DNA of 64,000 nucleotides from Fennellomyces sp. T-0311 (lineage: Eukaryota; Mucoromycota; Mucoromycetes; Mucorales; Lichtheimiaceae). Under the pieces are notes generated by a model. That model saw nothing but the letters and a program-made list of their open reading frames with translations. It was not told the origin of the DNA and did not search any database. The position numbers and the translations under genes were made by a program. Below are positions 1-12,441 of the stretch, piece after piece; positions within the stretch are counted from its first letter, which is position 1, and each line of letters begins with the position of its first letter. The DNA lies in assembly GCA_025266875.1 (NCBI GenBank), contig JALLLT010000013.1, positions 1 to 64,000 on the forward strand, given 5' to 3'.

Positions 1-2782
1 TTGCACGATCATTTTATCGTCAGTGGATCCAACTTCAAGAAACGCATTATAGCGTCAAGTTCTTGAACAGAACGAAGTCAAGCAACCGCCGCCGTGTGAA
101 AAACGAAGAGTACCTTGCGAACGGCTATTCCGAGGAGCCACCTACTAAAAGATCCAGAGGAAAGCCCGGACATATCTTCAATGAAGTAAAATAATGAATT
201 CATCACTTAACGCATTTATTTAACCGTAAGATAACTTGCTTGTATAGCGATATGTTTGCAATCATGCAGGTAACCCTAGGGGAGACAACTCAATGCGTTG
301 CAATTGCCAAGCACATTTCATTGCCTTTGTGACAATGGATTGTCGTGACAAGGATATGATCAGCATCGATTACTATCTGTGGTATCGCTTAAACGAGAAA
401 AGGCTTTCGAATGACGAGACCAAAATAAGATAATGTTTTATTGAGAAAAACTACTCTCTATTTATAATGATGATGAGTCGGGACGGAGAAGGTGAATGCT
501 TTTCTATCAGAGCCGAATCCGTGTTATCGCCATAATCCCTAATGACCATACTGCCTTATTACGAAGGAGCGGATAATCATGCAGAGACTGAGTTAACGTG
601 AATGGTCCTTCTTGAAGTCTGAACCCAGATCAAGGTCTCACTGACACACAAGCCAGTGAACAGGCCAATAGATAACTGTGCGGTTGTTGATGTCGAAATA
701 AAGGAACGGATGTAACAAAGGCTGAGATGGAAAGGTATGTAGACAATGGATGACTGGTATGTCAGGATACGACACTATCGTGAGCACACTGGTCATGTCC
801 CTGGCAGCAACCAAGATATCATCTCTGGTACACTCCCTCGTTCTGTGACAATGTTCATCCAAGAGCAAGTGGAAAAGAATCTTACCTGGAGAAACATTAA
901 ACATATGCTTCGTCTTGATAAAGAAGTCCTTACCAGGATTTTGGATACTGAAGACTACAGCAGCTTACCCCTCGCAATGCAAGTAAACTATAACCATGTT
1001 TACTATGCGATGAAAATGCATCTTCAACGGCAATCCTTTTTGGACCCTTCCATGGAGGTCAGCCTTGAAAAATGGGGTGAAAAGTGCGCCAGGAAAGAGG
1101 CCATTTCATGGCAAGAAACCTTGAAACGCACGAACAAGGAATGTTCTTTGTCGCATTCATGTCTGACTGGCAGTTGGAGGTATCTATGTGAAGAGCTTGA
1201 ATACTTTTCAGATACAAACTTACATATTATTCAGGTGTTGAAAAACAATGGCCATGTCATCAGCCTCGACTCGACTCATAAGACGTGTGTTGACGCGAGG
1301 AGCAAGGACTGTTATCTCTACACAATTGTGTCGAGATGCAGTACAACTGGAAAGGGCAAACCATTGGCCTGGATGATCACAAACAGTCAAGCCCAATATC
1401 CGATCACGTTCTGGTTGGAATGGTTGAAGAATCAGCATGGTTTCGTACCGGAACGTGTCATGATCGATGACTCTGATACAGAGATTGTTGCTATTAACAA
1501 AGCATACAATGCTGTAAATGACGATAGCTCGACTTACAACGATAACGTCAGGATACTTATCTGTCACTGGCATACCTTGAAAGCATGGAAGAAGAATATT
1601 CTTACCAAGCTGCTCGCCAAGCCCTCCACTCCAAGCAAGACCACGGCTGAGAAGAAGAAGATGTGTGAAGACGCTCTTTCGTTGTTGATGAACATGATGA
1701 AAGCCGAGACCCCCGCTGACTTCGAGATGATGCATGACGAGTTCAATTGGTGGTGCCTTGATAACGATGATGAGTGGGAAACCGCAAACTTGTACCTGTA
1801 CTATGAGCGCGAGTACCACGATAAACGCGAGAAGTGGAGTGCTGCCTGGCGTAGCGTAAGCTTTAGTTTATGTAATAAATGGTAAAATGTTACTCACCTG
1901 AAATACGGCCACCACCACATCAACACGAACAACTATGTCGAGGCCTGCACCGCCATTTGAAGGAGGTGTACATGTCAGGTCTGCGCAGACAGAGAGTTAA
2001 CGTGTTGATGTACCTCTTGTGGGATCTGGTCCTTCCCGACGTCATGCAAGACCATTTACGTATAGTCAACCACTTTCAGCGGCGTACAATGAACAAAGCT
2101 GAAAGGCGAAGACTGCAGATCGTAAAAGATCTAGACGGTGAGTTAGCTTCTTGTTTGTATTTCGGCCCCTGACCTTTTCATCATTAGATGAAGAAGCCGC
2201 CGCCAAGATCCTTGAGCAACAAGTCGACGTCGTCAAGGTTGCCTCCTTCACCACTGAAGGTTTGACGTACGATGTCTTTGTCGATGTTGACGCGAACTGC
2301 CTTTCTTCTTGTATCTGCCCTGACCAGCAGGAAAGTGAAGGCATTTGCAAACACATGTTCTTGGTACATAGTAGATGGATGAAGTATAACTCAATGATTA
2401 AGTATTGTTTCAAACCATAGGTCAATAGGATCCTGAACATAGGGTTGGAGCGACAGCCAAGACAGCGAAGAGTCGTAGCTTTGGAGATGATGGACGTGCA
2501 GGTGGAAGATCAAGAAGAAGTTTCTTCTGAACTTTGCCAGGAATCTATGGACAGGTAAAATATAAGAACGGGACACGCAGGTTTGGTTAAGCAAGATATA
2601 TACATAGATTCGTAGATTGCTTCGAGGCATTGAAGATTGAGGTGGAAAGAACGAAGGAGATGAAGCAAGTACCACCATCAATCCTGAACCGGCTAGCGAC
2701 GTCATTTACGGATACCACCAACGAGTTGAAAAGTTGGAATAGTAGTTCGAGTGGCCCTTCACAGCACCAACTACGTTACTAA
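1..2782 (+). pseudogene. MULE (Mutator-like) transposase, cut by window edge, broken by a solo LTR and a frameshift
   Basis: This is a cut-and-paste transposase of the Mutator-like superfamily. The frame is already open at base 3. Exons run 3-185, 248-377 and on from 780, with small introns at 186-247, 2138-2187, 2364-2420 and 2555-2607, and a stop at 2780-2782. The N-terminal part has the FAR1-like zinc-binding pattern (YVCNHAG then RCNCQAHF). The DDE core follows, with ISLDSTHK, MIDDSD and the C-x2-H style motif ICHWHTLKAW. Near the C-terminus a SWIM finger (C-x-C, then CKH) precedes an acidic tail. A solo LTR (378-774) splits the FAR1 region; skipping it and one TSD rejoins DYYREHTGH in frame. 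A one-base deletion near 1945 shifts the frame between NNYVEA and HRHLKE. The segment around 1858-1892 looks like a decayed intron with no usable acceptor. The copy is therefore dead. The family call is firm; exact exon borders near the breaks are inferred. Confidence 0.85.
378..774 (-). repeat. Solo LTR, family A, copy 1
   Basis: A 397-bp repeat running TGT...ACA on the minus strand. It is flanked by the perfect 5-bp duplication CTATC (373-377 and 775-779). It matches the repeats at 13813-14206 and 20082-20474 in the opposite orientation. Read on the minus strand it carries TATAAATAGAG and a CAATAAAA-type signal near its 3' end, as expected of a Ty3-type LTR. No internal retroelement sequence remains, so it arose by recombination between two LTRs. 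It sits inside the MULE transposase. Confidence 0.93.
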
Positions 2783-2983
2783 ACGTGATCGATAAATTGT
2801 TTGCTTGACATTGTTGCTATGGTGATGGGGTATGGGAGTGGGCTAAAAACAAAACAGATAAGAAAAAAATTGTGTGCGTCATCAAAATTAGAGAAAGCAA
2901 TTGGGTAGAGGCTCTATCCAATGGAATATAGGCGTCATATTCAATTTTTCGCGTTTACCCGGTAGTGCCGACTAGCTAGTACC

Positions 2984-4027
2984 TTGGATACCACACGGAC
3001 TCGTATAGTCCAGAGACCGAGGTTGACCAACGTTATCGGTGCAATAGATGGCAAGCTGGTTGTTATCCATAAACTCGCCCACAGTAATGTTGCTTATATG
3101 GATCACAAGAACCATAACTCGATGAACCTACTGGCCGTGTGTGACGCGGATACGCGGATCTTATATGCCTTTCCTGGAGAATCAGGTAAAGTATATCATA
3201 TTAGTATAAATGATATAAATATATCTTTACTAATTACTTTGTATAACTCTAGGCCGTGTTCATGATGCCAGAGTTTTTTCCAGAAGTTCGCTTGCAGAGG
3301 ACCTCAAGAATAGACCTGAGGAAAAGTGTCCTAACGGATCTTATATCATTGCTGGTACGTATTAACATATTAATAGTGGGTTTTTATTCATATGGTAGTT
3401 TTATGTGTAGATTCTGCATATCCCCTTCGACCATATCTGATCACCCTATACGCAAAAGAAACCAGTGACCCTGCAGAGAAGCGATTCAAGTTTATGCACT
3501 CATCACAACGCATGCGAATTGAGCACACCTTCTCTGGCCTTGTTGCGCGATGGCGTTTCTTGAAGCATTACCTGTACCAGCATTCCGAACTCGATCTTAC
3601 GCTTACGATATACGTTTGCTGTATCTTACACAATATTTGTATTGACAGACCTGGCAACAATCTTCCTGCCAATATCGACGATGTTGACCAGACACTCAAT
3701 GATTCCAACCGTGTGACAATTGAACAAGTCGATGCCCACCGTAACCCTGGAGGCGAAAACTCTGGCTCGAGCAGCAACAATGACGTAGACGACGACGATA
3801 ATGACGACAATGCTAGCACGAGCAGTGAATTGCAGCGGCAATTGCAAGAACAAGATGACATATTCGATCCGATGCCAGAACGAGAGTTTTTAGGCAGTTT
3901 TGAGTCGATCGCAGAACGAGACTTGCCAGACTCTCTCTCTAGGGAGGAAGCAGCGGATCTGTTAAGGCGTGGTAAAATAGCGCGAGATAGGCTTAAGGAT
4001 GATCTCGAGGCTCGACGACGTAGATAG
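2984..4027 (+). pseudogene. PIF/Harbinger nuclease A, lacking its N-terminal half
   Basis: The product is the DDE_Tnp_4-type nuclease of a PIF/Harbinger DNA transposon. Exons 2984-3185, 3253-3354 and 3411-4027 join in frame to about 306 residues. Visible motifs are GAIDGKLV (first Asp), GRVHDARVF, GDSAYPLRPY and RIEHTFSGL (Glu), then the LHNICI segment typical of the family. The tail is unusually rich in Asp and Asn (around 3770-3830). The related copy at 21903-23695 has another 200 residues before the IGA(I/M)DGK motif. Here only a few residues precede it and no ATG is seen, so the gene is 5'-truncated, possibly by the adjacent MULE. The companion gene lies tail to tail downstream. The codon at 2984 is only the first open codon, not a believable start. 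Confidence 0.85.
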
Positions 4028-4142
4028 TACACTTGCCTGTACATACTTTATAATTAGCAAGATATAAAATATAAATACTATTACTACAGTATCCAATAAG
4101 ATGTAATTGGCATTATGCCAAGTAGCATTTGAATAGCAGGTA

Positions 4143-4901
4143 TGGTGCAACTGATCTTAAACCGACAAAATTTTTAAAGTGTATCTAGTCTGTCAAAAAT
4201 AAAAGTTTAGAAAAACTAAGCGATAACTTTGATGTATTATCATGTATAGATGAAAAGTTATGGCTTACATTTTGGATAACTGTCGATGTAAAGAAGTAGT
4301 TAGCACTTGAAGTTCGTGACTTGAGGGGACTTTTGGCAGGGGAAAGGGTTAAAATGTTACAATTCAAACGCAGCGCTGCCATTTGTGTAACAAAAATGGT
4401 AGATACGTTACACAAAATCTCTGGATAGCCCAATGATACATCTGCTTTTCATTTTCCATTCACTGTTACTATGGTAAAGAGAAAAGGCTGATGGGCCTGA
4501 CTTCAAAGCTCAAAAGTCTGCTCTTCTGAAACTAGTGGTAAAATCTCATCATAAGTTTAAACTCTATCCCAAAAATTAATTATGAAATGAATTCCATAAC
4601 GCGTTTCTGGGGAATAGCAAAAAGAGAAGCCCGCATGCAGTATAATTGTTCCTTTTAAGTCGCTATAACGCCACCTGCCATCAAATCCTAGATTCAGTCC
4701 TATTGCTAATGATTTGGTGCTTTGTGTCGAAGGCTTGGGTATACATTAAGTTCTATGTAGAATGAACAATAGTTGGTCCTGAGCATATATTTCACCTCAG
4801 GAGCGGCCACGATGAATAGTCTAACCATATATAGATGCGGGATTTCAAATCGAAAATTTGTTACAATTTGAAATTTTGTCGGTTTAAGATCAGTTACACC
4901 A
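4143..4901. mobile_element. MITE, 759 bp, with 31-bp terminal inverted repeats and TA duplication
   Basis: The left end TGGTGCAACTGATCTTAAAC recurs inverted at the right end with one mismatch over 31 bases. TA is present on both outer sides (4141-4142 and 4902-4903). The interior is AT-rich and has no believable coding sequence. TA duplication and TIRs point to a non-autonomous Tc1/mariner-type element. It lies between Harbinger nuclease A and its companion gene. Confidence 0.85.
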
Positions 4902-5225
4902 TAATCTGCATGAATTTCAAATGTTGTCACAATTCACGTCATCAACTATTTGTTTTTTTTTTTCAAGTTCTCCTACTTTCTTTCAAAAGTGCACACTTAT
5001 TTCTGTCAAACGTACACACATATTTCTTGCTGTGTAGTCAGTCTGTACTCAGTATATGGGTAAAAGCTCTTTTGCTTCATAATTATGCAATAATACTCTT
5101 CGAATGAAGTTACTGAATGCATCTTGGCAACTCATTATGATCTCGTACAGCTACATACTCATATAACTTCTTTTTTTATCATAGACATAGATACGGACAG
5201 TATTTTAATGACAAAAAAAGCGCGT

Positions 5226-6633
5226 TTATTCATCACCGTTATGCTCTTCTTCACCACCATCCCCGTCAACTCGTCTTCTACCACTAAGTGCTGCAACTAA
5301 GTGAAGCATCCTTTCCTCGGAGGCAGCCTGGGCGCGGATCTTCTCCATCTCGATCTCCTTTACCATGCGCATTTGCTCCTGGAAGCGTTGTTCGTCAGCG
5401 GCCTCGCGCGCATCATTCAGCTGCTTCTCTTGCTCAGTAATCTTCGTGAAGATTTCGTCGAGCTTTGTAAACAGCATTTCGCTGGAGCGCTCGTGGGATT
5501 CCAGTAGCTCTTCCCGAAAGGTCTTACGTAGCTGCGCTGGTCGCTCCTGTGCTTGTGCTTCAGTCTCGTCGCCGTCTGTACGTCTTCGAACCAAGGGGCC
5601 TTGACGACCAGAGTCAACAGTAAACCTTGCCTCGACACCTGCACTACCACCAAGATGTTGTATCCACAACATGATTATGGCTTATGCATCTTTTACCCTT
5701 GTTTGCTTATTGACAACGGGTTACTTTAATTTTCCGATCTACAGCCACATCCCTGTCTTGACATGCGTTCATCGTAATAACCTTGCCTATCTTAGTGAAA
5801 CCCACATAACCCTGGTTACCACAGCGGTTCATGTGCCTTACAACCATGTCAATGATCCAACCCCTCGAGAATAAGCTTTTATTATTTAAAGTGATGATTC
5901 AACATACGAAATAAATCAGTCATTACTTGAGTCTCGTCACTTACCTGTCTCTTTTAATTGTTGAATATCACACAAGATACGCGAACATATTATCATACCA
6001 GGGATATCTTTCCCCAGCAGGGCCACCACCAACACCAGTAGAACCTCCACCACGAATTCTCTTGTACGTTGTGAGGAGGGATTCCCACTTCCTGCGAACT
6101 GATTCATTGGATCGAGATACAAAGGGGTTCTTCAAGTTGATTGCGGCGGCTATTCTTTCCCAGACCTTCCCCTTCGCCACTTTTCCTATGGCACTGACAA
6201 GCGCTCTTTCCTCTAATTGCTTCATCCGGATCAACTCGTTGATTTCTTGAAGCGTCCATGGATGTCGGTTTGTTCCGGAATCACTGTCGCTGAAGATGCT
6301 TTGCTCGATGTCATGCTGGGTCAAGCTCACCCATGATTGCTAAGTCGGCAGTGTCAGATGAGGAGGAGGCACAGATGAGGAACTTTCCCCAGGCGAGTAG
6401 TGTGGATACTGGGGATCCTGTTGGAGCGAGCTTGACTCATCCCAAGATCCATTGGCAGGATATGAAAGTGACATCGAATGTACTGAGTGATGTTGGGGAA
6501 CCACCGGCGAAACGACAGCATTGGTCGATGGGGCACCTTGTTGAGAGGATACCGGTGCAGAAGAACGCGATGAACCTTCACGGTTACCTTGAGAAGCAGT
6601 GGGATAAATGTAGGGTATGAAGTTGTCGTGCAT
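5226..6633 (-). pseudogene. SANT/Myb-like companion gene of Harbinger A, broken by a solo LTR and an in-frame TAG
   Basis: PIF/Harbinger elements usually carry a second gene whose SANT/Myb-like protein helps the nuclease bind DNA. Here the frame runs from ATG at 6633 down to 5226. After a Ser/Pro-rich N-terminus comes a SANT/Myb-like domain with HPWTLQEINELI, GKVWERIAAAIN and VRRKWESLLTTYKRI. A long charged coiled-coil C-terminus follows (EKQLNDAREAADEQRFQEQM region), then an acidic tail. The solo LTR at 5656-5972 interrupts it; removing it plus one CAAGA copy restores MFAYLGGSAG, and the total becomes an exact multiple of three. An in-frame TAG at 6340-6342 lies between the Ser-rich part and the SANT domain. 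It may be a nonsense mutation or part of an unrecognised intron. The gene lies tail to tail with nuclease A. Confidence 0.82.
5656..5972 (+). repeat. Solo LTR, family B, related to the Ty3 element LTR
   Basis: A 317-bp repeat running TGTTGTATCC...ATATCACA. The 5-bp duplication CAAGA lies at 5651-5655 and 5973-5977. Its first ten bases equal those of the Ty3 LTR at 6886. Both carry a GAGTCTCGT motif near the 3' end after an AATAAA signal (5910-5916). It interrupts the companion gene of Harbinger A, whose frame is restored on removal. Confidence 0.88.
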
Positions 6634-6885
6634 AGTAAGTAACGTAATAATAATAATAATGTATGGTTTCTTTTATTTTTGGATCTTATTTATATTCTCT
6701 GACATCCGGAGCATCATAATATATGGAATACGGTCTCTCTACCTCTTTTTCACGGCCAAACGGCTTCTTTTGATTGATAATCGTTGACCTCTTAGGTATC
6801 TTCATGAATTAGGAAATTTTGGTCGACCCAACGCCTCTCAAGCCATTCATTCAGATGACCAACAAATTAGGCTAGTCAATTTCTA
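6634..6885. other. Junction between Harbinger A and the DIRS-like element
   Basis: This 252-bp stretch follows the companion gene start. It opens with a short AAT microsatellite (6647-6660). The segment CTCTGACATCCGGAGCATCA (6698-6717) partly resembles the Harbinger B terminal repeat and may be the worn right end of Harbinger A. From about 6780 the sequence continues, after the Ty3 insertion, into the DIRS-like element. The 5' inverted repeat expected of DIRS is not found here. Confidence 0.35.
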
Positions 6886-7300
6886 TGTTGTATCCAACAT
6901 GAACATAATCACTGATCAGTATCTCGGAACGGTTATCTCTCACTTTCCTTTTTGGTAAAACTCACTCATGCAGACATATCTTCCATATCCGGCATATTGT
7001 CATAGACGTTATCATGAACGCGTGTCAACAGCTATCACTTAGCTTATCATTATCCGTTATGGACCGGCTCCATAACGATAGACATCACTCGTTTCTCAAT
7101 AACACCCCAACATGACATACGTAATGGATATACAGGTATAATCATGATATGACCTTGGATAACATCGGTAATAGGAAGTCCCATCCATGATAAGCATTTA
7201 ATATAAATAGAGCGAACTCTTCATCAATAAACTACAGTTTTCTGAGTCTCGTTGACTTCTATTGTCCCTTTTCGATACTCACTACTTCGCTCTTATCTCA
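6886..7300 (+). repeat. 5' LTR of the Ty3 element
   Basis: 415 bp from TGTTGTATCC to CTTATCTCA. A TATAAATAGAG promoter-like box lies near 7202 and a CAATAAA signal near 7225, so U3, R and U5 can be placed roughly. No classical tRNA primer-binding site (TGG start) follows at 7301, so priming may use another mechanism, for example self-priming as in Tf1-like elements. That last point is inference. Confidence 0.95.
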
Positions 7301-7345
7301 TTTTTTTCAACGTTACTTCGTTACCTGTTATTACCTTACCTTATC

Positions 7346-10300
7346 ATGTCTCAACAATCGAACGTTACTACTCCTGTTGGTTCCGCTCAAGGTTCTCCTG
7401 CTGGTTCTCCTGCTGGTTCCGTAGCTAGCACACCAATCCAAGTAATGACGCCTCCTAGTCCTACGCCTGAAATCTCCATTCCCAATGGTCAAGAAGACAT
7501 GGTGATGTCTGAAGTCCGTTCCCTTGGTTCTGCTCCTCCTGCTGTTGGCTCCGTTCAAGATCCAATGCATCGATCCATGTTAGGTTCAGATGGACATGCT
7601 AGTTCTGCCGTTTCGATGTCGCCTCTAGAGGTTTCGCATTTGGCAATCCAAAGAGCGACTGAGAACATGTCTTTGTTGGGTAGAAGACTGGCACAAGAAC
7701 AATTGGCTGAGAATGAGTTCAACACCGTGCTTGCACAGTATGAGCTTGCATCCCGTGGCTTGAATGCTTTGATGTCAGGTCATCAACAGATTCTGCAATC
7801 GCAGTCATCTTCCGCTTCCGTCTCTGGCGAACGTCCTTCAGGTACCTCGCGTAGCTCGATTGTACCAGCCGATTTGCCGCTTCTGCAGTGGACAGGCAAC
7901 GTCTTTGATAAGTCGAGAACTACGTTTTCGTCTGTACAAGAATGCCTTGATCGGTTTGAAGACATCGTAGAGTCATACTCTCAAGATTTGGATTCCTCGT
8001 GGTGCCGTTTGCTTCCTCGCATGCTATCTCCCGATCAACGCTCCTGGTTTGTGGATCACTTGAAACCACATGGACACCTCCCCTGGGCCTTTGCCAAGAA
8101 GACCATCATTAGCAAGTATGGTATCCAAGATGCCGAGCGCCAAGCCCAAGCAACCCAAGCCTTATTCAACTTGCGGATGAGCCGGGATGAGTCGGTAGAA
8201 CGGTACACTGACCGCTTTCACAAGATTCGTCGTGAAGCTGGCCTCGAGGATAGCCGCGTAGTGGCCGCGTTGTTTGTCAACTCTTTGTTGCCAGTGTTGT
8301 CACAGCACGTCAGTTTAGGTCAAGCCCATTTGCCCGCTGACAGGCGCGAGTCCACCGATCAAGCCGCGAATTTGGCGCGCACACTATATAGCAAGGTGGT
8401 GCTATCAAGACACGATCCGCGCGTAGCAGCTTTAGAAGCCTCCGTGAACTTGGCAAGTTCGTCGTCGTCTGCTGGTGGTTCTGGTTCGTCTGGTGCTGGT
8501 GGCTCCCCCAAAGCCAAGGACAAGAAAAAGGCTGCCGATAGCAAGTTTTGCCGCCTTCATGGCAAGGGAAAGCATTCAACCGATGAGTGCAGGCAAGTTG
8601 CGTCTCTCAGGACGAATGGCACTTCTGGTGGTAAAGTGTCAAAGCATTCAGGTTCGTCGTCGTCGTCTTCGGTGTCGTCTTCTGGCAGTGCGTCGTCTTC
8701 TGGCAAAAAGTGCTATAAGTGCTCAATGCCTTGGTCTCGAGGACATACGTGTTCACCTGTGAACCACATGGCCATACGATCAGCGACTCGTACTTTGTCA
8801 GAAACAGACAACACACCCCCAGTCACGCCGACTTCTCGTCGCACAACTGCTGCTCCCACGCCTCCTACTGGTTCAGGTACCCCGGTATCTACCGATCCCT
8901 CTTCGTTGCCTCCAACTGCTGTTGCCACAGCAACGGATACTTCGACCGCGCCTCCATCCGAGGACATTGATATGACTGAGCTTGAGGATGCCCTCAACGA
9001 TGCCTGTTCTGATTGTAAGTCATCACGCGATTTTACTCGTCGTACATACCGGAACACTAAAGCTTTTTATACTTGTGTTACTATACAGAAAAGGAATTGC
9101 TTTGCTTTCGTGGACTGTGGCGCCACATTCAGCGCGATTACACCTTCTTTCTGCTCTCTCTTGGGTCTTTCTGTGGTTCCTGCAACAGGGAAGATTGGCA
9201 TGGCTGCTCCCGGTCTTGGGATAGATAGAGTTGGCACAACACAAATAAAGCTTGAACACAATGGATACATTGCTGATGCACATACTTTTGAAGTGATGGA
9301 TATTAACGCTGACGCTGACATTTCAATTGGCGCTGATCTTATGACGTCTATTGGGATATATATGAAAGGCTTAGCTCATTGCTGGCACAAGTCTTCTCGT
9401 CCATTACCGCCTTCACCCGTTACTTTACTCAAAGCTAATGATGCACCTGCTGGAACACCAGAAGAACATTCTTAGTTTCTTGCAGCAATTCAACCATTAC
9501 TTGACGAAAATGCGAACATTCCTGCTGACTCATACTGTCCTATTCCTGAGGCAGTTGTTGAGCTTCACACACCTGAAGGAAAAGTCGTAAACCGTCGGCA
9601 ATACCGGCTGCCTAACAACATTATGCCAGCACTTCGTGAGCACATACAGAAATGGCTTGACGATGGTGTAATTCAAAAGGCTCCGCCTGGTTGCACATGG
9701 AATTCACCACTTACGTTTACACCGAAGCGCGATTCGGCTGGAAACATCAAGGGGATTCGTCCGTGTCTTGACATACGTGGGGTCAATGCCTCGCTAACGA
9801 ATGACGATAAGTACCCTTTGCCACTTATCAAGGATATATACAGAAAGATTGGCAATGCTCCATACTTATCAGTATTGGATGTACAAGCCGCATTTCACTC
9901 ACTGTTAATCCGAGAAGATCACAGGCATAAAACATGCTTCACCTTTGACGATAAACAATATTGTTTCGTACGATCACCTTTTGGAATCAAGCACGTTAGC
10001 TCAGTATGGATGAGAGTCCTACATACTGTCACGGATGGTCTTGAAGGAGTTGTTTCCTATGCGGATGACATTGTCTGTTGGGGAAATACGTATGAACAAC
10101 ATTTGGAAAGAGTCCAGAAGCTTATACGTCGATTGACTGAATTCAACCTACGAATCAACATTGACAAAGCACAGTTCCATCAAAGATGTGTCAACTTACT
10201 TGGGTATTGTATCCAGGATGGCATGATTGCTCCTGACCCGAGGAAAGTATCCAACGTGATGGAATGGGAACAGCCCAAAACAGGCCGTGATGTTATGTCA

Positions 10301-12334
10301 TTCCTTGGTCTAGCTGGATTTTTCCGAGAGCATATTCCAAATTTTGCTCGTCTTACTGCTCCATTGAATGCGTTACGTACCGCTGGCGCTTTGGATAACC
10401 TTTGGACAGAAGAACATACAACTGCATTCAACAATGTGAAACTCGCTTTACAGTCTGCGCCTGTTCTTAGCCAACCAGTGGAAGGTCTACCATATTACCT
10501 TGCTACTGATGCATCCCAATACGCGATTGGTTGTTGCCTCTACCAGATAGTGGACAATACATACCGTTACATTGGTTTCATGGCACGTTCTTTGAACAAA
10601 GCAGAACAAGCATACAGTACTACAAAAAGAGAACTACTTTGCATATGTTACGGTTTAGTGAAGTTCCATCAGTTCACATGGCAGCAAAAGCTTACTGTGA
10701 TGTGTGATCACAAAAGTTTGCAATACCTCCATACACAACCGATTGCTTCACCGATGATGATCAACTGAATGGATATCATTTGCGGTTATGACTTTGACGT
10801 CGTGCATATACCTGGCATTCGCAATATTCTGCCAGATGCTCTTAGCCGTCTCTTCCCGTCAAACGCGCTGGAAGGGGGTAATAATCCAGATAATCAGCAT
10901 GATCACGCGCGTTCTCCTTATTTGGGCGATCTCATCTCTTCACGGAAAAGAAAGAATTTCAGTACTTCTTCTTCCAACTCTACTCATGCTCAACGCGCTG
11001 CTGACATTGTCGACTATATCACTCCACCAGAGGAAGCACGTAGTAACTTACTGCTACAAGCACATCTCAATGGACACTTTGGTACTGACGCCATCGTACA
11101 CGAGTTGCATAGCCAAGGTTTTCACTGGAAAAACATCAAGCAAGACGCACTCAACACGGTAGCCAAATGCCCTGAATGTCAAATGTTCAATATTGGCAAA
11201 CACGGATACTCACCTTTGCGACGTATTACCGCTGACAACGTTGGAGATCACTGGGCGATAGACCTAGCTGAAATGTCCATGACAACGTCACAGGGTAACA
11301 ACTACATACTCGTAATGGTCGATATCTTCTCACGTTTCTGCATTCTGCGTGCAATTCCAGATAAATCGGCACTGACCATTGCAAAACAACTCGTCGACGT
11401 ATTCAACCTTGTTGGATGGCCTAAAGTCCTGCAATCGGACAATGGTACCGAGTTTGTGAATGAACTTGTGCGTCTAGTGGTCGAACACTCCGGAATCGAT
11501 CGTCGTTTGGTCACACCATATCATCCTCGCGCAAATGGGGTTGCCGAGAAATGGGTACACACGACAAAGTCTGTAATCGTCAAGAGGTTGCAAGGGAGAA
11601 AGATGGATTGGGACCTGTTCCTTTCCAGTGCACAACTGAGCATCAACAGCAAGCATGCCAAGCTGCACGGATCCCGACCATTCTCACTGATGTTTGCAAG
11701 ACAGCCGAACTTTTGGCAAGATTATACCGGAACCGACTCTGGGGACATGAAAGCTGCTCGCACTTCTGATCGTAGATTGGAAGAGATGGAGAAGGTAGTG
11801 ATACCGGCCATAGCTGAGCGCGTCAAAGCTCTACACGATGCTCAAGACGAGAAATTCAACAAGAACAATCGCATTCTTCCTGAATTTCCAGTTGGTAGTA
11901 AGGTCATGATTATGAATGTTAACCGGAAGTCCAAGACGGATGCCCGTTATGAAGGTCCTTACACCGTGCATGGCAGACGATCTGGAAAAAGCGGACCTTA
12001 TGTTCTCACTGATGAGACAGGGGCGCTGTTGGCGCGGGATATTCCACCTTCCCACATCAAACTGATCTCACAAGACACTGTCGCATCTGGCGAAGACTTT
12101 TACGAGATTCAAAGTATTGTGGATCATGAGGGTCGAAATGGTAATTACAAATACCGGGTTCGCTGGAAAGGCTACACAGCCAAGGATGACACATGGGAAC
12201 CTCCAGAGCACTTCAACAACCATACGCTGATTGAGAAATATTGGCAGCGTCGTCAACCCGACCAGCAGAAACGCAAACGAGCAGCTAATCCAACACGCCG
12301 CTCTACTCGTTCTACGAAACGAAGACGTACTTAG
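7346..12334 (+). pseudogene. Gag-Pol polyprotein of the Ty3 chromovirus, with two in-frame stop codons
   Basis: The start is ATG 7346 (MSQQSNVTTP), since the upstream open codons lie in the LTR. The frame of 1663 codons holds these in order: Gag; Ser-rich linkers with Cys/His patterns (FCRLHGKGKH, CYKCSMPWSRGHTC); an aspartic protease (FVDCGATFSAI, about residue 600); RT with YADDIV (about 910); RNase H (YLATDASQ, KRELLCI, MCDHKSL); integrase with an HHCC zinc finger and a D,D,E core (WAIDLAEM, QSDNGTEF, PRANGVAEKW); and a C-terminal chromodomain (IQSIVDH...YRVRWKGY...TWEPPEH). A TAG at 9473-9475 separates protease from RT and may be a readthrough site or a mutation. A TGA at 10766-10768 stands where a Trp codon would fit (IN-W-MDI), between RNase H and integrase. 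The chromodomain suggests targeting to methylated histone H3. Confidence 0.93.
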
Positions 12335-12441
12335 GTTGTCTTTTCTCAAGCACTTTTCTCCCACTGGGTTTTCACTGAGTTTTCAAGACTACACCTATAA
12401 CACAAGTACTTTATATCAGCTTATCTTACCGGTTGATCCAA

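Noticed and set aside
638..904. Minus-strand frame with a Phe/Leu/His-rich product that recurs at 13545-13949 and 19971-20279
   Set aside because: It lies in the three family A solo LTRs; the repeated peptide is a by-product of the repeat, not a gene.
1220..1819. 199-codon minus-strand frame
   Set aside because: Shadow of the MULE transposase core on the opposite strand; no domain.
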